A stretch of DNA of 23,939 nt from Lachnospiraceae bacterium. GTDB lineage: Bacteria; Bacillota; Clostridia; Lachnospirales; Lachnospiraceae. Of the stretch, positions 8,097-15,760 are shown piece by piece. Under the pieces are notes generated by a model. The model did no database searches and was not told the origin of the DNA. It was given only the letters and a program-made list of their open reading frames with translations. How positions within the stretch are numbered: the first letter of the stretch is position 1; each line of letters begins with the position of its first letter. The stretch covers positions 1 through 23,939 of the forward strand of contig VSNQ01000068.1 in NCBI GenBank assembly GCA_009774395.1, in the 5' to 3' direction. Position numbers and translations under genes: made by a program.

Positions 8097-9899
8097 ATGT
8101 CTGAAGAATTAAATAAGAATCATGCATATGGCAGCGTGCCTTCCCAAAATAGTGAATATTATCAATTGAATAATCAGCAGGCACAACAGCAGAATTTAAG
8201 AGGTCATGATAATACAGTTTGTGATGAAAAGTATGACAGTGGAAGTCAGAGGCAGGTTTATCACAATACGCAGACTTCCTTTAATGAACAAAGGCAGCAA
8301 TATACCCAGCAGGCATTTAATGATTATGATGCACAGGAGCCTGTCCAGCAGGTACAGCAAAAACAGCAGGAAACATCTAGACAAGAGCAGACAGCAATAT
8401 CGGGTACGCAGAATTATAATTATGAGGAAGCATCCAATCCCGGCGATCAGATAACAAATGAATTTCAGCGGTATCATTATGCACAAGGAGGAAATACAGA
8501 CACGAGTCAAAGTACTATGGCTGCAAAATTCCTTGAAGAAGCTGCTTTGCCTTTTGCAGCGAATGCATTACAAAATAAAATAAAGAGTTCGGATTACAAG
8601 CCGCAGAAACAGGAAGATATGATGTTTGGCACTGTTGAAACGCCGGACTTAATGAGAAATTCTCAGAAAATACATAGAGGACGTATTCGCAAAGATAAAA
8701 TTTATGGGAAACTGAAGGAGAAGAAGGTAAAGCGTATAAAACTAACTTATGAAGGACAGCGAAAGCGCCTGCAGCAGCTAAAAGCAGGAAAAGACAGTGA
8801 GGACTTTGACAATAAACAAAATAATAGAAATGACAGTCGGAAACGAAATGAAGGCAAATCCGAACAAGAAAGGCTGAAATATGAGGGATATAAGAAGCAA
8901 AGAAAAACAGAAGAAAAAGGCAGTATTGACAACAATGTTGACAGCAAAGCAGACAAAACAAAGGAATCCAAACAAGAAGATATTGATCAGGAAGAAGGTA
9001 CAGAAGAAAAGCTTAAAAATGCTGGAAGAAAAGAACGCATAAAGCATAAAAGAAAGAAGCGCCTTTATGACAGTCATAATATATATGATACGTCTGGTGC
9101 AAAAGATATTAACCAAGCAGTAGATGAAGTGTTGGAAAAATCGAAAGGCAGGATTATCAATAGACATCCGCAGCGTGATGAGAAGTTTCAGAATTACAAG
9201 AAAAAAATAACATATCTAGGACGTTTAAAATTTGAGAGGACAAAAGCCAAGCAGAAACAAACACGAGAGGAATATGAGAAAGAACAAAAGAGAAAAGGCA
9301 ATGTCAAATTCGCAGCACGAATGAGAGGCAGGCTTATCATATCCGAAGGAAGAAAAATGATTGATGATGAAAATATTCAAGAGGATGAAGATATTGCTAA
9401 ACTAAGGAGAACGATAAAACGCGGTGTAAGAACTGCAGCATACGATACAAGAAGACGGGTTAGAAGTTTAAAGAAAATGTATAACCCATATGCCAGATTA
9501 CAGCATTTAAACGAACGGGAAGACTATCTGTTATATAAACGTAAGCGTTTATACACAAAAAGTGAAAGACAAGACAATCGTAAAGCCTTGAGAGAAGCAG
9601 CGACAAAAAGGCAATATAAAAAACGCAAGAAAGAAATGGCAATGATAAGAGCACAAAAGGAAGGAAATTTTTCCACCTGTGCGGTTGGAACCTTGATTAT
9701 AAATCCATATTTATCAGATTTCATAATTTTCGTTTGTTTAAGGTTTTGTTTTATCCAAAATCTTATGCATATATTAAACAAATATGTATATTTATACAAT
9801 TCAAAGAGTTTATTTGGAATAAATAAACATTTTAGCACTGGCTATCTTCCAACCGCACAGGTGGAAATTTTTTTCAGCGTGTTAAAAACCAGTTTGTGA
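8097..9899 (+). CDS. N-terminal half of a split CD1108-like transfer protein
   Basis: 600 residues as read, ATG 8097. Residues about 1-150 are Q/N/Y-rich and probably disordered. Residues about 140-170 include 'MAAKFLEEAALPFAANALQNKI'. From about 185 to 525 the protein is very basic and coiled-coil-like, with many K/R/E/Q blocks. Only residues 1-525 look native. At 9673 the frame enters a 192-bp inverted-repeat element, and the last 75 residues (hydrophobic, F/Y/L-rich) are encoded by it and by one target duplication. The frame ends in TGA 9897-9899, overlapping the ATG of the peptidase gene. Without the insertion the frame runs straight into the membrane segment and M23 domain, the organisation of CD1108-family proteins. 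The basic part may bind the channel, DNA or the cell wall; that is a guess. Confidence 0.8.
   Translation: MSEELNKNHAYGSVPSQNSEYYQLNNQQAQQQNLRGHDNTVCDEKYDSGSQRQVYHNTQTSFNEQRQQYTQQAFNDYDAQEPVQQVQQKQQETSRQEQTAISGTQNYNYEEASNPGDQITNEFQRYHYAQGGNTDTSQSTMAAKFLEEAALPFAANALQNKIKSSDYKPQKQEDMMFGTVETPDLMRNSQKIHRGRIRKDKIYGKLKEKKVKRIKLTYEGQRKRLQQLKAGKDSEDFDNKQNNRNDSRKRNEGKSEQERLKYEGYKKQRKTEEKGSIDNNVDSKADKTKESKQEDIDQEEGTEEKLKNAGRKERIKHKRKKRLYDSHNIYDTSGAKDINQAVDEVLEKSKGRIINRHPQRDEKFQNYKKKITYLGRLKFERTKAKQKQTREEYEKEQKRKGNVKFAARMRGRLIISEGRKMIDDENIQEDEDIAKLRRTIKRGVRTAAYDTRRRVRSLKKMYNPYARLQHLNEREDYLLYKRKRLYTKSERQDNRKALREAATKRQYKKRKKEMAMIRAQKEGNFSTCAVGTLIINPYLSDFIIFVCLRFCFIQNLMHILNKYVYLYNSKSLFGINKHFSTGYLPTAQVEIFFSVLKTSL
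9665..9672 (+). repeat. Target-site duplication, left copy (AAATTTTT)
   Basis: AAATTTTT directly precedes the left inverted repeat of the 192-bp insertion and is repeated exactly at 9865-9872 after the right one. The direct repeat can be read as up to 10 bp if the GG before it is counted, but those bases also belong to the right inverted repeat. An 8-bp duplication gives the cleanest reconstruction. Confidence 0.75.
9673..9864. mobile_element. 192-bp MITE-like element with 18-bp perfect terminal inverted repeats
   Basis: The left end CCACCTGTGCGGTTGGAA (9673-9690) is the exact reverse complement of the right end at 9847-9864, and 8-bp direct repeats flank the pair. The inside is very AT-rich and has no gene of its own. 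It contains further dyads: TTTGTTTAA 9733-9741 with TTAAACAAA 9774-9782, GTATA/TATAC at 9785-9796, and GTTTATTT 9808-9815 with AAATAAAC 9821-9828. This is the form of a non-autonomous miniature inverted-repeat element mobilised by a transposase elsewhere. An 8-bp AT-rich target duplication is compatible with several IS families; I cannot assign one. It splits the transfer gene 8097-10969. Confidence 0.8.
9865..9872 (+). repeat. Target-site duplication, right copy (AAATTTTT)
   Basis: This is an exact copy of 9665-9672 on the other side of the inserted element. Deleting one copy plus the element (200 bp) gives GGA AAT TTT TTT CAG CGT in the frame of both flanking genes. Confidence 0.75.
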
Positions 9900-10969
9900 T
9901 GAAAAAGAAAGCGGACACATATCGGAAGCATATCGTAAAGCGCACTCTTGCGACGGTATCGGCTGTAGGTGGTTTATTGCTGATTCTTATTTCGGCAATG
10001 TTATTTGTGATTGTATTAATAGTTGGATTAACCCAAGGGTCTGTGCAGACATATGTAGAAACAGTAGTGCAGGTTGATTATGGCGTAATGAGTGATGCTA
10101 CAGCATATTACCGCAGGCTGGAAACAGATTTAGACGAATATTTGTCAGATAGAGAAACATTAGAAGAAGAATTACAAGAAGAATACGGCCCTGATATTTA
10201 TGAGTTTATTTATGATCTTGCAGATTTTGGGTTTAGTAATAATACTTTGATTGCATACCTTGGCGCAAAGTACAATGATTTTACAGTGGATAATATAATT
10301 CGGGCAGAACTCGACAGTATTTTTGAGGAAATGTATACACTTGTTATTGAAACAAAAATGGAATATAGAGATGTACCAGATACAAGTGTAACAGATCCGG
10401 ATACAGGGGAACATCCTACAATACAAGAATTGAAAAAAATCTGTTATATTACGTTGGAGAAAAAAGAATTGGAAGATGTGGTGGAACCAAGGCTGACAGA
10501 AGAACAGCGGAAATTGTATGACGGATATCGTTTGAGTACAGGCGGGCAGCAAATGTATGGGCCGGTAATGCAGGAAGATTGGACGAATAAAATATCCAGT
10601 AATTTTGGTGAGAGAATACATCCAATTACAAAAGAACGTAAATTTCATAAGGGGGTTGATATAGCCGTACCGAAGGGAACAAAGCTGTATTCTGCTGTAG
10701 ATGGAACGGTAACAATTGCTAAATATTCTGATTCTGCTGGAAATTATATAGAAATACAAAATGCAACAGGATGGACAGTAACATTTATGCATATGGACAG
10801 TTTTGCTGTGGCACAAGGGCAAAAGATTGAGAAGGGGGATTTTGTAGGGTATAGCGGCAATACAGGAAATTCGACTGGCCCGCATCTGCATCTTCAGGTA
10901 TGTAATGCTTCAGGAGAACCCGTCAATCCAATCTTTATTATCCCGCAGAATTGTCATATGATGGAATAA
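9899..10969 (+). CDS. Membrane-anchored M23 peptidoglycan endopeptidase (split C-terminal half)
   Basis: 356 residues from ATG 9899; a GTG three bases earlier is an alternative. The ATG overlaps the stop of the preceding frame (TGATG) and no good ribosome binding site is seen, so translation probably depends on coupling. A basic start (MKKKADTYRKHIVKR) and one membrane segment at about 18-43 place the rest outside. Residues about 55-200 are a helical stalk. The M23 (LytM-type) domain follows with H250 and D254 in HKGVD, H298 in 'FMHMD', and H329-x-H331 in 'GPHLHLQV', the complete zinc and catalytic set. It should cut peptide cross-links to let the channel pass the wall, like the CHAP/NlpC proteins of other Gram-positive systems. 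Upstream in-frame sequence FQRVKNQF shows it once continued from the preceding gene. Confidence 0.9.
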   Translation: MKKKADTYRKHIVKRTLATVSAVGGLLLILISAMLFVIVLIVGLTQGSVQTYVETVVQVDYGVMSDATAYYRRLETDLDEYLSDRETLEEELQEEYGPDIYEFIYDLADFGFSNNTLIAYLGAKYNDFTVDNIIRAELDSIFEEMYTLVIETKMEYRDVPDTSVTDPDTGEHPTIQELKKICYITLEKKELEDVVEPRLTEEQRKLYDGYRLSTGGQQMYGPVMQEDWTNKISSNFGERIHPITKERKFHKGVDIAVPKGTKLYSAVDGTVTIAKYSDSAGNYIEIQNATGWTVTFMHMDSFAVAQGQKIEKGDFVGYSGNTGNSTGPHLHLQVCNASGEPVNPIFIIPQNCHMME

Positions 10970-10991
10970 AAAGAAAGAGGTGAAAACAGCA

Positions 10992-11408
10992 GTGAAAAAA
11001 AATATGGAAAAATTAGAGGAAATGTACCAAAAGGAATTAGAACTGGCAGAAAAACATAAGAAAAATGCAGAAGAATTAAAAAAGAAAGAAATGGATTTGG
11101 CAGAAAAGCATAAAAACAATGCAGCGGATATTAAAAAGGAAATAGAGCTGCTGCAAGGAAATGTAATTCATGAAAAAGCCAAAGCATTACAATTGACAGA
11201 AACAGAATACAGTCGGTTTATCAGATTGCTCGGGGCAGATAAAAGGACAGTAATGGACGCAATAAATTTCGTATTGCAGGAGCAGGAAACGAAGAAAGGA
11301 GAGGGTAAAGATGAAGAATCCCCAAATGCTGGAGGAGAATCCGGAAGAACTAGCGGAGGAGAACCCAGAGTTTCAGGAGAACAGGAAAGAACGAAAGATA
11401 TGGGTTAA
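10992..11408 (+). CDS. DUF4315-like coiled-coil protein
   Basis: 138 residues from GTG 10992. The GTG at 10980 lies directly against AGAAAGAGG and leaves no spacing, whereas 10992 is about 9 bp from it. ATG 11004 is a further option. Residues 1-60 form two near-identical heptad blocks built on 'ELAEKHKKNAEELKKKE' and 'DLAEKHKNNAADIKKE', a coiled coil made by internal duplication. Residues about 60-105 ('LTETEYSRFIRLLGADKRTVMDAI') match the end of DUF4315 proteins. The last 30 residues are G/E/S-rich and overlap the next gene by 98 bp. DUF4315 genes stand between the peptidase and DUF4366 genes in Tn1549-type loci, as here. The function is unknown. Confidence 0.65.
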   Translation: MKKNMEKLEEMYQKELELAEKHKKNAEELKKKEMDLAEKHKNNAADIKKEIELLQGNVIHEKAKALQLTETEYSRFIRLLGADKRTVMDAINFVLQEQETKKGEGKDEESPNAGGESGRTSGGEPRVSGEQERTKDMG

Positions 11409-12909
11409 GCTGATAGTATTAATTGGCATTTTATGTTTTGCGATTGTAACAATGCTAAAGTTAAGAGGCGGTAAAGTTCTGCAGAAGCTAAAGGATATGG
11501 TAAATGCCGAAACGACCGAAACAGTCAACGCAACAGAAAAAAACCAATCCATATTGGATATGCTTGAAGCGGCAGAACAAGAAAATACGGATATTTCAGC
11601 AGTATTAGGGAATACAGAAAATTCAGAGGATATTGGAAGTATAGAAAATATGGAATCCGCAGTAAAAGTAAATACGTCAGCAGATACAGCAGTACAGCAG
11701 CCAGTTTATATCGAACCAGTTAAAATAGCAGATACATATGCAGAAGCTGGAACGGCTGTAATATTTTCCTGCTATTATCCGGAGGCTGTTTCTTACAATT
11801 GGGAAACATACAATATTCTTACAAAAAGCTGGGAATCAATAGAAAGCGTTATAAATATTGATGAACTTCAAAGACAAGCATCTATCATTACAATAACAGT
11901 GAATAAGGATGTAAAGGATATTATGATTCGCTGCACGGTACATATGGCGGATGATACAGAACAAATAGATGTTGCATCTCTTTATACGATCCCTGAAATT
12001 AAGCAGATTAAAGCAGATAGCAGTTATACAGCAAATGCAGGCAGGTATTTATGCAGTAAAGAGATTCCGGTTAATGTTACGTATCAAAATGGTACTACAG
12101 ATAATTTAATAGGTGTTTATGGACTTGTATTTGTGGAGAAAGCAGAGAATAGAGAATTTTCTACAAATGAAATAGGGAATAATGTAGAAACAATTACAAC
12201 TGTTAATACAGAGCATTGTTACAGTTATATTGGAACAGATGATAAAGAATTAATACTACGTTATCGCTGCAAAGATAGGGTTTGTGATACCAATTTACTA
12301 GTGAATGGAAAGGATTTGGAAGCACCTCAAATAACAGGAGTGGAAATCAGTGATTTTGCAATTAGCAATATTGATGAACCTGTGAAAGTAAATGTTTCAA
12401 TCCATGCAGAAGATAATGATACGCCGTACCCATATTTGGAATATGCTTTTTTACCTACAGGAAGCGAACCGCAAGAATCGGATTGGGGAAAAAAGATGTC
12501 TTTTGAAAAGGAGATAACAAAAAATGGTATATGGATAGCTTATTGTCGTGACCAAAGCGGTAATGTCGCAAAACAGGAAAAGGAAATTATTGCTGTTGAC
12601 CAAAAAGCGCCTGAAATAAAAGTACGGCTGGAAAATAATGATTGGTGTCAATCGAATAAGATAATTGTTGATGCAAAAGATGAATTATCAGTTTTATTTT
12701 CTTTTGTCTGTCCGGAAACAGGAGAGGATAGTGGATGGATTGAACGAAATGAATATAGTGTGAGCCGTAACAGTATATGGAAAATACAGGCAAAGGACGC
12801 AGCCGGAAATATTGCTTCAGAGGAAATTACAATCAGCAATATTGACAGTCAAATACCAGTTATAAAAGAAATTAGGGAAGGAGCATACCAAAATGAGGAC
12901 AACAATTAA
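11311..12909 (+). CDS. Membrane-anchored extracellular protein with Ig-like domains
   Basis: 532 residues, ATG 11311 behind AAAGGAGAGGG, starting inside the previous gene. A short acidic cytoplasmic start is followed by a basic cluster (RKERK) and a membrane segment at about 30-47, then a long outside part. A low-complexity T/E/N-rich linker covers 55-125. The rest is beta-rich. 'AGTAVIFSCYYPEAVSYNWE' near 145-165 resembles an Ig-like strand pair. Two C-terminal modules (from about 338 and 432) end in 'IAYCRDQSGNVAKQE' and 'IQAKDAAGNIASEE', the D-x-x-G-N signature of bacterial Ig-like domains. Cysteines are present but sparse. It probably acts as a surface stalk or adhesin in mating contact; that role is inferred. 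I recognise no named family for the whole protein. Confidence 0.75.
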   Translation: MKNPQMLEENPEELAEENPEFQENRKERKIWVKLIVLIGILCFAIVTMLKLRGGKVLQKLKDMVNAETTETVNATEKNQSILDMLEAAEQENTDISAVLGNTENSEDIGSIENMESAVKVNTSADTAVQQPVYIEPVKIADTYAEAGTAVIFSCYYPEAVSYNWETYNILTKSWESIESVINIDELQRQASIITITVNKDVKDIMIRCTVHMADDTEQIDVASLYTIPEIKQIKADSSYTANAGRYLCSKEIPVNVTYQNGTTDNLIGVYGLVFVEKAENREFSTNEIGNNVETITTVNTEHCYSYIGTDDKELILRYRCKDRVCDTNLLVNGKDLEAPQITGVEISDFAISNIDEPVKVNVSIHAEDNDTPYPYLEYAFLPTGSEPQESDWGKKMSFEKEITKNGIWIAYCRDQSGNVAKQEKEIIAVDQKAPEIKVRLENNDWCQSNKIIVDAKDELSVLFSFVCPETGEDSGWIERNEYSVSRNSIWKIQAKDAAGNIASEEITISNIDSQIPVIKEIREGAYQNEDNN

Positions 12910-14038
12910 GCGATGGACAGCAATCGCATTACTGCTGGGGTGTCTGTGTTTTCCAATAGGGGAAAAACAGTTGTATGCGTCGGATGGAGAGGAGTATATT
13001 ACAATAACAGTAGATGCCGAAGACGACAATGACAATATTATGTATTCGTTAGATTCTTCAGAACCAGAGGCTTTTACAAATTCCAATCAATTTACGATTC
13101 CGGCAGGTACTTCCCATACAATTTATGTCAGGGATGCGGCTGGAAATATAACATCTCAAGAATATACACCATCTGGCAATGATACAGATAACAGCAATAT
13201 AGAAATATCTTCAGACACAATCGTAACAGATAGCGCAGAATCACAAGATACACAAGATATTACGATAGATCTTGAAATTGAAAATAAGAAAGATTACAGC
13301 GATTATGAGTATTTGACAGATTCGCCTGCAGAGCCGGGGAGCGGAACGCTGCACAACAAAGTAAAAACAGATGGAAGCGACGATTCGGATAAGGTATTTT
13401 ATACAGTGAAAACAGCGGAAGGCGATGTATTTTATATGGTAATAGACCAAAATCAGAGTGCGGATAATGTTTATCTTTTAAATACAGTGACAAGGGAGGA
13501 TTTAAAGGCGCTGGCATCAGACGATGGGGAAGATTCGGATACAAAACAGGAAAAGGAAGATAATTTACTGACAGCTTTAACATCTCCAGATAACAATATT
13601 GAAAATACAAATACAACCTCAAATGTAAAATCTGGCTCTAACAGGATAAATATGCTGATTATGCTTGCTTTGATAGCAGCCGCAGGCGGCATATACTATT
13701 ATTTAAAAGTGTATAAACATAAAAAGGATGAAGCGATGGACATTATGGAAGCAATGGATATTAATGATTTTGAGCAGGAGGAACCAGAAGATGATGAAGA
13801 AGTAAAATTTGAAACGGATGATGAGGAAAAGCAGGAATATCTTGATCGCCTAATCAATGAAGATGAGGAGTTATATGATGCAGACCCTGATACATACTTT
13901 CCAGATTTAGACGAGCACGAAAAAGAGAATGAACAGGATATGGAAGAAGATATGATATTTCCTGATGAAGCATCACCAGTGGCTGATTTTGACGCTGAAT
14001 ATGATGAAGAACTGGATGGGGAAGAAATGGAGGATTAA
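12893..14038 (+). CDS. DUF4366 (CD1107-like) exported mobile-element protein
   Basis: 381 residues, ATG 12893 behind GGGAAGGAG, overlapping the gene before by 17 bp. A signal peptide (about 1-29, ending LYASDG) is followed by an Ig-like stretch with 'IYVRDAAGNITSQEY' near 75-90, then an acidic linker. The DUF4366 core, about 130-215, reads 'KVFYTVKTAEGDVFYMVIDQNQSADNVYLLNTV', matching the 'F-x-T-V-x-T-x-x-G-x-x-F-Y-x-V-I-D' family pattern. A membrane segment at about 252-272 ('MLIMLALIAAAGGIYYYLKV') leads to a 100-residue, extremely acidic cytoplasmic tail. These proteins accompany the type IV system in CTn elements; the function is unknown. The Ig-like part before the core seems an added module. 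Confidence 0.8.
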   Translation: MRTTIKRWTAIALLLGCLCFPIGEKQLYASDGEEYITITVDAEDDNDNIMYSLDSSEPEAFTNSNQFTIPAGTSHTIYVRDAAGNITSQEYTPSGNDTDNSNIEISSDTIVTDSAESQDTQDITIDLEIENKKDYSDYEYLTDSPAEPGSGTLHNKVKTDGSDDSDKVFYTVKTAEGDVFYMVIDQNQSADNVYLLNTVTREDLKALASDDGEDSDTKQEKEDNLLTALTSPDNNIENTNTTSNVKSGSNRINMLIMLALIAAAGGIYYYLKVYKHKKDEAMDIMEAMDINDFEQEEPEDDEEVKFETDDEEKQEYLDRLINEDEELYDADPDTYFPDLDEHEKENEQDMEEDMIFPDEASPVADFDAEYDEELDGEEMED

Positions 14039-14040
14039 AG

Positions 14041-15744
14041 ATGAACTTAGACTTTTTTAGAAATATGTCACAAAAAAGTAAGTTATTGTTATGGGGTGGT
14101 GTATTAGTAGTATGCCTATTGGTGGCAGTTTTGGTTATGAATGCTGCAGAAAAAGAAACGCCTGCAGCATATACTTATGAAAGCGCTATTGAGCGGAAAC
14201 TTGCGGAGGATATTAAGGAATATTTGGGCGGATACTTTACGCCAGAGGAAGCAGACATAGAGTTTGTGGCAAATGAGGGAGTACTTTGTTATCGAACTAT
14301 TTTAAAATCTGGTACACAGAGTATTTCAAATGAACATACAGAAGCACTAAACCAAAAAATGAGAAAGATTTTAGAGGAACATACACCAAGCAGTAAAACA
14401 ACGTATGCTGATTTGGAGGCATTGGCAAGTGGTATATGCAAGATAATATTGGATACATTGCTTGGACAATTAGAAGAAAGTGCATTATCAGATATGAATG
14501 ACTATCAAGAAGAATATCTGGCATTGACAGCAAGTCTACAGGCACAAATCAACGCATTAAAGAAAAGGAGCACGAATATTAATCTAACGGCACGTATTAA
14601 AAATAATAAAGATGAAATATCAAAGGAAGTGTCAGATGAACTTAGCAATGAACTATCGAATGCGTTTTCGGACAGGCTGTCCAAAGAATTGTCAAATACA
14701 AAGGATGAGATTTATGACAATATGGACGAACAGATAGAGTTGATAAAAGAAATGCTAAAAGATGTTTCCGATGGAGAGGACGGAAAGACAACCTATTTTG
14801 CTTATGCAGAAACGTCATCAGGAGGCGGTTTTTCACTATATCCTACAGATAAATCCAGATATATTGGAACTTGTGTCACTGCTGACGACACACAGCCAAC
14901 AGCCGCTTCTTCTTATAGCCGCTGGACACTTTTTGTAGGTAAAGACGGTGTCATTGGGCAGGATGGAGAAAAGGGCGAAAAAGGTGAGAAAGGCGATGCT
15001 GGTAAGGATGGCAAAAATGGAAAAGCTGGTAAGGACGGTATAGATGGAGAAAATGGTGTTGACGGCAAGGACGGACAGGATGGAATAAATGGGAAAACCA
15101 CATATTTTGCGTATGCAGAAGATATGTATGGAAGCGGATTTTCACTAAGACCAACTGCAAAGACGAAATATATTGGTACGTGCATCACAGATGAAGTGGA
15201 ACAGCCCAAAATGCCTTCAGATTACAGTAATTGGCAGATTATAACGGGACAGGATGGCATAAATGGACAAGATGGAAAGGACGGTAAAAATGGAGCAGAT
15301 GGGAAAGACGGGCTAAACGGGACAGATGGAAAAACAACATACTTTGCGTATGCAGAAGATGTTTATGGTGGTGGATTTTCATTAAGACCAACAGCAAAGA
15401 CAAAATATATTGGAACGTGCATCACAGATGAAGCCATGCAACCGACAACGCCATATGCTTACAGCAACTGGCAGGTCGTAACAGGACAGGATGGGGCAGA
15501 TGGCAAAGATGGAGAAAACGGAGCGGATGGAAAAACGACATATGTTGCCTATGCGGATAATAAAGCTGGAGATGGTTTTTCCCTTGTACCTACAGAAACG
15601 AGTAAATATATCGGTACCTGTGCGACTACGGATGAAACACAGCCAACAAACGCAGCGGCATATGGGAACTGGCAGCTCTACCGCAATTATATTATTACTT
15701 CAGCAACGGATGAAAATAACAATACAACGTTATATATTCAATAA
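14041..15744 (+). CDS. Membrane-anchored fibre: coiled coil, collagen-like stretches and four phage-fibre-type modules
   Basis: 567 residues, ATG 14041, two bases after the DUF4366 stop. A membrane segment (about 16-36) anchors it with the C-terminus outside. Residues 45-170 form a small folded region ('KLAEDIKEYLGGYFTPEEADIEF'). A helical coiled coil of repeated 'ELSNxxSxxLS' follows (about 180-240). Four modules starting at residues 248, 351, 430 and 497 each run 'GKTTYxAYA...GFSLxPT...YIGTC...QPT...YxxWQ'. G-x-Y collagen-like runs (GKDGQDGINGKDG type) separate the modules, longest between the first and second. This layout is known from phage tail fibres and Gram-positive surface adhesins. 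Collagen-like segments imply a trimer. In this operon it may extend a conjugation surface fibre toward recipients or host matrix; that is inferred. Confidence 0.85.
   Translation: MNLDFFRNMSQKSKLLLWGGVLVVCLLVAVLVMNAAEKETPAAYTYESAIERKLAEDIKEYLGGYFTPEEADIEFVANEGVLCYRTILKSGTQSISNEHTEALNQKMRKILEEHTPSSKTTYADLEALASGICKIILDTLLGQLEESALSDMNDYQEEYLALTASLQAQINALKKRSTNINLTARIKNNKDEISKEVSDELSNELSNAFSDRLSKELSNTKDEIYDNMDEQIELIKEMLKDVSDGEDGKTTYFAYAETSSGGGFSLYPTDKSRYIGTCVTADDTQPTAASSYSRWTLFVGKDGVIGQDGEKGEKGEKGDAGKDGKNGKAGKDGIDGENGVDGKDGQDGINGKTTYFAYAEDMYGSGFSLRPTAKTKYIGTCITDEVEQPKMPSDYSNWQIITGQDGINGQDGKDGKNGADGKDGLNGTDGKTTYFAYAEDVYGGGFSLRPTAKTKYIGTCITDEAMQPTTPYAYSNWQVVTGQDGADGKDGENGADGKTTYVAYADNKAGDGFSLVPTETSKYIGTCATTDETQPTNAAAYGNWQLYRNYIITSATDENNNTTLYIQ
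14782..15690 (+). repeat. Four repeated fibre modules with collagen-like linkers
   Basis: Modules begin at 14782, 15091, 15328 and 15529 with a shared GGN-AAA-ACN-ACN-TAT start. The second and third are nearly identical ('FSLRPTAKTKYIGTCITDE' in both), which suggests recent duplication. Linkers of G-x-Y triplets shorten from about 17 triplets to about 5 along the gene. The DNA repeats are coding, not CRISPR-like. Confidence 0.8.
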
Positions 15745-15760
15745 GGGGGAGGAAACTATT

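Noticed and set aside
9673..9864. Group I/II intron or intein explanation for the split gene
   Set aside because: 192 bp is too short, no reverse transcriptase, domain V or homing endonuclease is visible, and the 8-bp target duplications with terminal inverted repeats point to transposition. The flanking frames differ, so no intein is possible.
10172..10891. 239-residue minus-strand frame opposite the M23 peptidase
   Set aside because: It is antisense to a gene with complete catalytic motifs. The translation is C/F/I-rich with no recognisable domain, a shadow frame.
15491..15760. Upstream extension of the 70-residue gene inside the fibre gene
   Set aside because: This part is read out of frame through the collagen-like coding repeats. 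The TTG at 15761 has a strong, well-spaced ribosome binding site and starts the hydrophobic signal.
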